In this document: positions 61,467 through 64,000 of the stretch, one piece after another | How the letters are laid out: the number at the start of each line of letters is the position of its first letter | Position numbering within the stretch: the first letter of the stretch is position 1 | Made by a program: the position numbers and the translations under genes | Source: Sphingosinicella xenopeptidilytica | Lineage (GTDB): Bacteria > Pseudomonadota > Alphaproteobacteria > Sphingomonadales > Sphingomonadaceae | Direction: 5' to 3' | Length of the DNA: 64,000 bases | Assembly (NCBI RefSeq): GCF_042676985.1 | Contig: NZ_JBHTIK010000005.1 | Span: 248,001 to 312,000, forward strand | Notes under the pieces: model-generated | Told to the model about the DNA's origin: nothing | The model's database searches: none | What the model saw: only the letters and a program-made list of their open reading frames with translations

Positions 61467-61721
61467 CTAGCGGGCGCCGCTCAGGTCTCCGTCGATACGG
61501 GGAAGCCGGCGGTCGCGGTGCGCGACCATCCGATCATGAAGAATGCGAATCTGGTCGCTGCCGGTCCGCACAAACAGGAACGGGAACAACCCGTGGAGCA
61601 GACATGCAAGACAGCCGCCGAACATGCGGATCGAAAAGGCGAACGACACGGCCATGTGTTCGAAATAGCTCTCACCCACCGAGGCAGGATGATTCGTAAA
61701 GAGCCCGAAAAATGATCGCAT
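61467..61721 (-). CDS. DUF6356 family protein
   Basis: An 84-residue protein with LFTNHPASVGESYFEHMAVS, FSIRMFGGCLACLLHGLFPF and a closing RTGSDQIRILHDRMV, the pattern of DUF6356, a small membrane-associated family common in sphingomonads. One or two hydrophobic segments. Function unknown. Co-transcribed with the YeiH gene. Confidence 0.8.
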   Translation of the reverse strand: MRSFFGLFTNHPASVGESYFEHMAVSFAFSIRMFGGCLACLLHGLFPFLFVRTGSDQIRILHDRMVAHRDRRLPRIDGDLSGAR

Positions 61722-61998
61722 GTGTCCTCCGCCCTTTGTCCGTCCGCTAGTGGGTGTAGAATAGGGGGAGGGGCGCAGAAGGTGGCCCCAAATGTGCTAC
61801 GTTTTCTACCGCTTTATGGGATGAATGCTTTATATTTTGAGTTTGAGTGGGATTCCATCCCAAGCTTGGTGGAGCGATAAACCTCGTGGCTCAGCGAAAG
61901 TGAGGGATGGTGGAGGTCTCGGCGTCGCGGATCAGCGGACAGGGTTGCCAATATCGCATTATTTTATAAAATATCATAAATTGTCTTCGCGAGGTGTT
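61722..61998. other. AT-richer intergenic region before the SDR gene
   Basis: These 277 bases have a lower GC content than the flanks. They contain the 14-base sequence shared with 9330 (61790-61803), an inverted repeat GGGAT-TCC-ATCCC (61849-61861) and a 12-base palindrome ATTTTATAAAAT (61961-61972), 27 bases before the SDR start. No gene is supported. The reading frame upstream of the SDR start is open, but its sequence does not look like protein. Confidence 0.5.
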
Positions 61999-62775
61999 GT
62001 GGGTCACGATCCTGTTCACAAGATTGCCGTTGTCATGGGTGGGGGATCGAGTGTCGGGCGCGGAATTGCGGTCGCGCTGGCGGACCTTGGCCTCAAGGTG
62101 CATGTCGCCGATATCGTCCAGGCGGATCTCGATGATCTGGTGGCGGCAAGGCCCGACATCGTCTGCCGGAACGTCGATGCGATCGATCCCGTGGCGGTCG
62201 AGACTTGTCTTCAGGAGATCGAACGCACCGATGGTCCTATCGACGTGCTCGTCAACACGGTCGGCATCGGCGGCGAACCGCGACCCATTGAGGAGACCAC
62301 TGTTGCGGAGTGGGACCGGATCATAGCGGGCTCAGCAGGCGCAGCTTTTTATGCGATCCGGCAGGTCGTGCCGGGCATGAAGGCGCGGGGCGGGGGGTGT
62401 ATCATCAATTTCTCGAGCTGCTCGACAAAGGTCGGACTTCCGTTACGGACCCCTTACGTCGCCGCGAAGTACGCGCTCGAAGGCCTGACGCGAAATCTGG
62501 CGCGCGAACTCGGCCCGCATGGCATTCGCGTGAACGCGATCCTGCCCGGTGCTATCGACAACGATCGGTTCCGCGGCATCGTCACCTCGCGGGCGCAGCA
62601 CATCGGGCGCAGCGAGCGCGATGTCGAGGCGGAGTTGCTTGCCTTCGTGTCGATGCGGACCAAGATCGCGATCGAGGAGATCGTCGGCGCTGTGCTTTAT
62701 TTGATGTCCCCCGCGGCGCGGCATGTCACCGGCCAGCTTCTGTCGGTGGACGGAAACGTCGAGTGGGAAAACTAG
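61999..62775 (+). CDS. Short-chain dehydrogenase/reductase (SDR)
   Basis: A 258-residue classical SDR. The cofactor loop is MGGGSSVGRGIA (GxxxGxG), the central NTVG corresponds to the NNAG motif, the catalytic Ser is in NFSSCST, and the YxxxK is YVAAKYA. C-terminal GQLLSVDGN is typical. Which alcohol or ketone it handles is unknown. A GTG at 61999 after GAGGTGTT is chosen as start, since ATG further upstream at 61825 would add a non-homologous leader. The APC permease gene starts just after its stop, so they are likely co-transcribed. Confidence 0.85.
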   Translation: MGHDPVHKIAVVMGGGSSVGRGIAVALADLGLKVHVADIVQADLDDLVAARPDIVCRNVDAIDPVAVETCLQEIERTDGPIDVLVNTVGIGGEPRPIEETTVAEWDRIIAGSAGAAFYAIRQVVPGMKARGGGCIINFSSCSTKVGLPLRTPYVAAKYALEGLTRNLARELGPHGIRVNAILPGAIDNDRFRGIVTSRAQHIGRSERDVEAELLAFVSMRTKIAIEEIVGAVLYLMSPAARHVTGQLLSVDGNVEWEN

Positions 62776-62812
62776 CGTGAGCGTAGCGCCTTCGATCGAA
62801 GGGGGCGATGCG

Positions 62813-64000
62813 ATGCAGTTCCGCCGCCACATCGGACGGCTGGGGTATTTCGCGCTGGCTTTCGGCGGGATCGTAGGCTCAGGCTGGGTCGTGGTGCTCG
62901 GTGAATGGCTGGGTGCGGCAGGACCCGGCGGTGCGGCATTGGCTTTCGCGGCGGGCGGTCTTGCCATGGCGCTCATCTGTGCCTGCTATGCGGAACTCAC
63001 CGCGCGGATGCCGCGTACCGGCGCGGAATTCGTCTACGTGCGCGAATCTCTGGGGCCAATTCCGGGATTTCTCGTCGGCTGGTTCCTGCTGCTGAATTTC
63101 ATTGGCCTCGCCGCATTCGAAGGCACGGCGCTGGTGTGGCTGCTTTCGGCCTTGCTGCCCTCCATCGAAGGGCCCGCGCTCTACACAGTGCTGGGCGAAC
63201 CCGTCCACGTCGGTGGCCTTGCCGTCAGCCTGGGCGGCATCGCCTTGTTCGCTTGGCTGAACGGTCGCGGCAGCAGCGCCACGGTCCTGTTTCAGAAGGT
63301 GATGACCTACAGCTTTCTGGCCTTTGCCCTGGTGCTCATCGTGCTTGGCCTCGGTCTCGGCGATCTCTCCAACGCGAAACCCTTGTTCAAGGTGGATGAC
63401 AGCGGTTTGCCATGGTCCGGCATGTTCTGGGTGTTCTCGCTCGGCATCCTGTTCCTGAACGGCTTTCAAGGTGCAGCGCAGGTCGCCGAGGAGCGCGCGA
63501 ACGGCGTCAGCCTGCGCGCCGTCGCGGGGACGATGATCGCCGCTGTCGGGGCGGCTACTATGTTCTATATTCTGATCATCTTCGCCGTTGCGGGCGCGAC
63601 GCCGTGGCACGAGACGGTCGCGGCAGGGCTCCCCACCGCGCACGCGTTCGGCACGCTCATCCCGTCCGCGCCTTGGCTTGCGGATGTCGTCATCATCATC
63701 GCGATCGCGTCGCTTACCAAGACGTGGAACGTCATCGTCATCATCGGCGCGCGGCTGGTCGTGGCGCTGGCGCGGGACAATTTCCTGCCGCCATCGCTGG
63801 CGCTGCTGAATGCGCGTGGTGCCCCCTCGCGGGCAGTGGCCGCGTTTTCGATCGTCGCCGGCTTCGCCGTTCTGCTTGGGCCAGGCGCGATCCTGCCGAT
63901 CCTCAATCTCTGCGCCATGTGTCTTGCGGTCACGTTCGTGTTGCTTCTCGTCGTGCTTTTGAAGGAGCGTGCGTCCGGCGCCCCTGATCCCGAATTCAAG
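62813..64000 (+). CDS. APC-superfamily amino acid permease, 3' partial
   Basis: The frame stays open to the end of the window (396 residues seen). It begins LGYFALAFGGIVGSGWVVVLGEWL, here noted by its key GSGW element, the unwound TM1 substrate site of APC transporters, followed by alternating hydrophobic segments (about eleven visible). MPRTGAEFVYVRESLGP is the typical TM2-3 region. ATG 62813 follows AAGGGGGCGATGCG; GTG at 62777 is in frame and directly after the SDR stop. An amino acid or polyamine substrate is expected. The end is beyond the window. Confidence 0.85.
   Translation, partial: MQFRRHIGRLGYFALAFGGIVGSGWVVVLGEWLGAAGPGGAALAFAAGGLAMALICACYAELTARMPRTGAEFVYVRESLGPIPGFLVGWFLLLNFIGLAAFEGTALVWLLSALLPSIEGPALYTVLGEPVHVGGLAVSLGGIALFAWLNGRGSSATVLFQKVMTYSFLAFALVLIVLGLGLGDLSNAKPLFKVDDSGLPWSGMFWVFSLGILFLNGFQGAAQVAEERANGVSLRAVAGTMIAAVGAATMFYILIIFAVAGATPWHETVAAGLPTAHAFGTLIPSAPWLADVVIIIAIASLTKTWNVIVIIGARLVVALARDNFLPPSLALLNARGAPSRAVAAFSIVAGFAVLLGPGAILPILNLCAMCLAVTFVLLLVVLLKERASGAPDPEFK

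Overview
This is a high-GC chromosomal window whose gene content points to an alphaproteobacterium, most likely a sphingomonad. The signs are an ATP12 chaperone, a DUF6356 protein, three large TonB-dependent receptors, biotin-dependent propionyl-CoA carboxylase genes, and dense arrays of genes whose stops and starts overlap (ATGA, GTGA). No insertion sequence, prophage, CRISPR array, rRNA or plasmid gene was seen. One tRNA gene (tRNA-Ser, anticodon GGA) is present. The assignment rests on gene families only, not on a marker gene.

Bases 1-17.8 kb are mainly housekeeping. The 3' end of a PDZ protease-like gene is followed by a minus-strand operon pccB-bioB-GNAT-three ATP-grasp genes-pccA. Then come an ATP12 / HAD phosphatase / RluA pseudouridine synthase / crcB / rarA block and a YqjI-like PadR regulator with a DUF2218 gene. 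The GNAT plus three ATP-grasp genes (2666-6636) are the best candidate here for an undescribed biosynthetic cassette.

Bases 17.8-23.7 kb hold a D-glutamate utilisation operon. A LysR regulator lies upstream of dgcN (D-Glu N-acetyltransferase), dgcA (N-acetyl-D-Glu racemase), an exported N-acyl-D-amino-acid deacylase and a dicarboxylate/glutamate symporter. A clear LysR-type palindrome lies at the lysR stop codon. Inferred flow: D-Glu is released outside the cytoplasm, imported, acetylated and racemised.

Bases 23.8-45.4 kb are an accessory catabolic island for an aromatic, possibly N-containing, compound. It has a styrene-monooxygenase-like pair with an AraC regulator, two TonB receptors, a malonyl-CoA ligase, an Asp/Glu-racemase-fold protein and an IclR regulator. 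These are followed by an operon of alpha/beta hydrolase, CarAa-like Rieske oxygenase, its reductase, a BphC-like extradiol dioxygenase, an amidase and a metal-site-less M20 protein. Facing it are an MDR dehydrogenase, a DmpD-like meta-cleavage hydrolase, a MarR-type regulator and maleate isomerase. The substrate cannot be read from the sequence.

Bases 45.5-60 kb contain a META/MliC lipoprotein, the tRNA, and a peptide-scavenging locus. On the minus strand are a second dgcN, a transducer-type TonB receptor with an STN domain, an S9 peptidase, an M19-like dipeptidase, an ECF sigma factor and a FecR anti-sigma factor. Divergent are a LysR regulator, an MFS transporter and a POT peptide transporter. 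Together these look like a system for taking up and degrading D-Glu-containing peptides. Bases 60-64 kb hold a YeiH-type transporter, a DUF6356 protein, a short-chain dehydrogenase and an APC permease that runs off the window.
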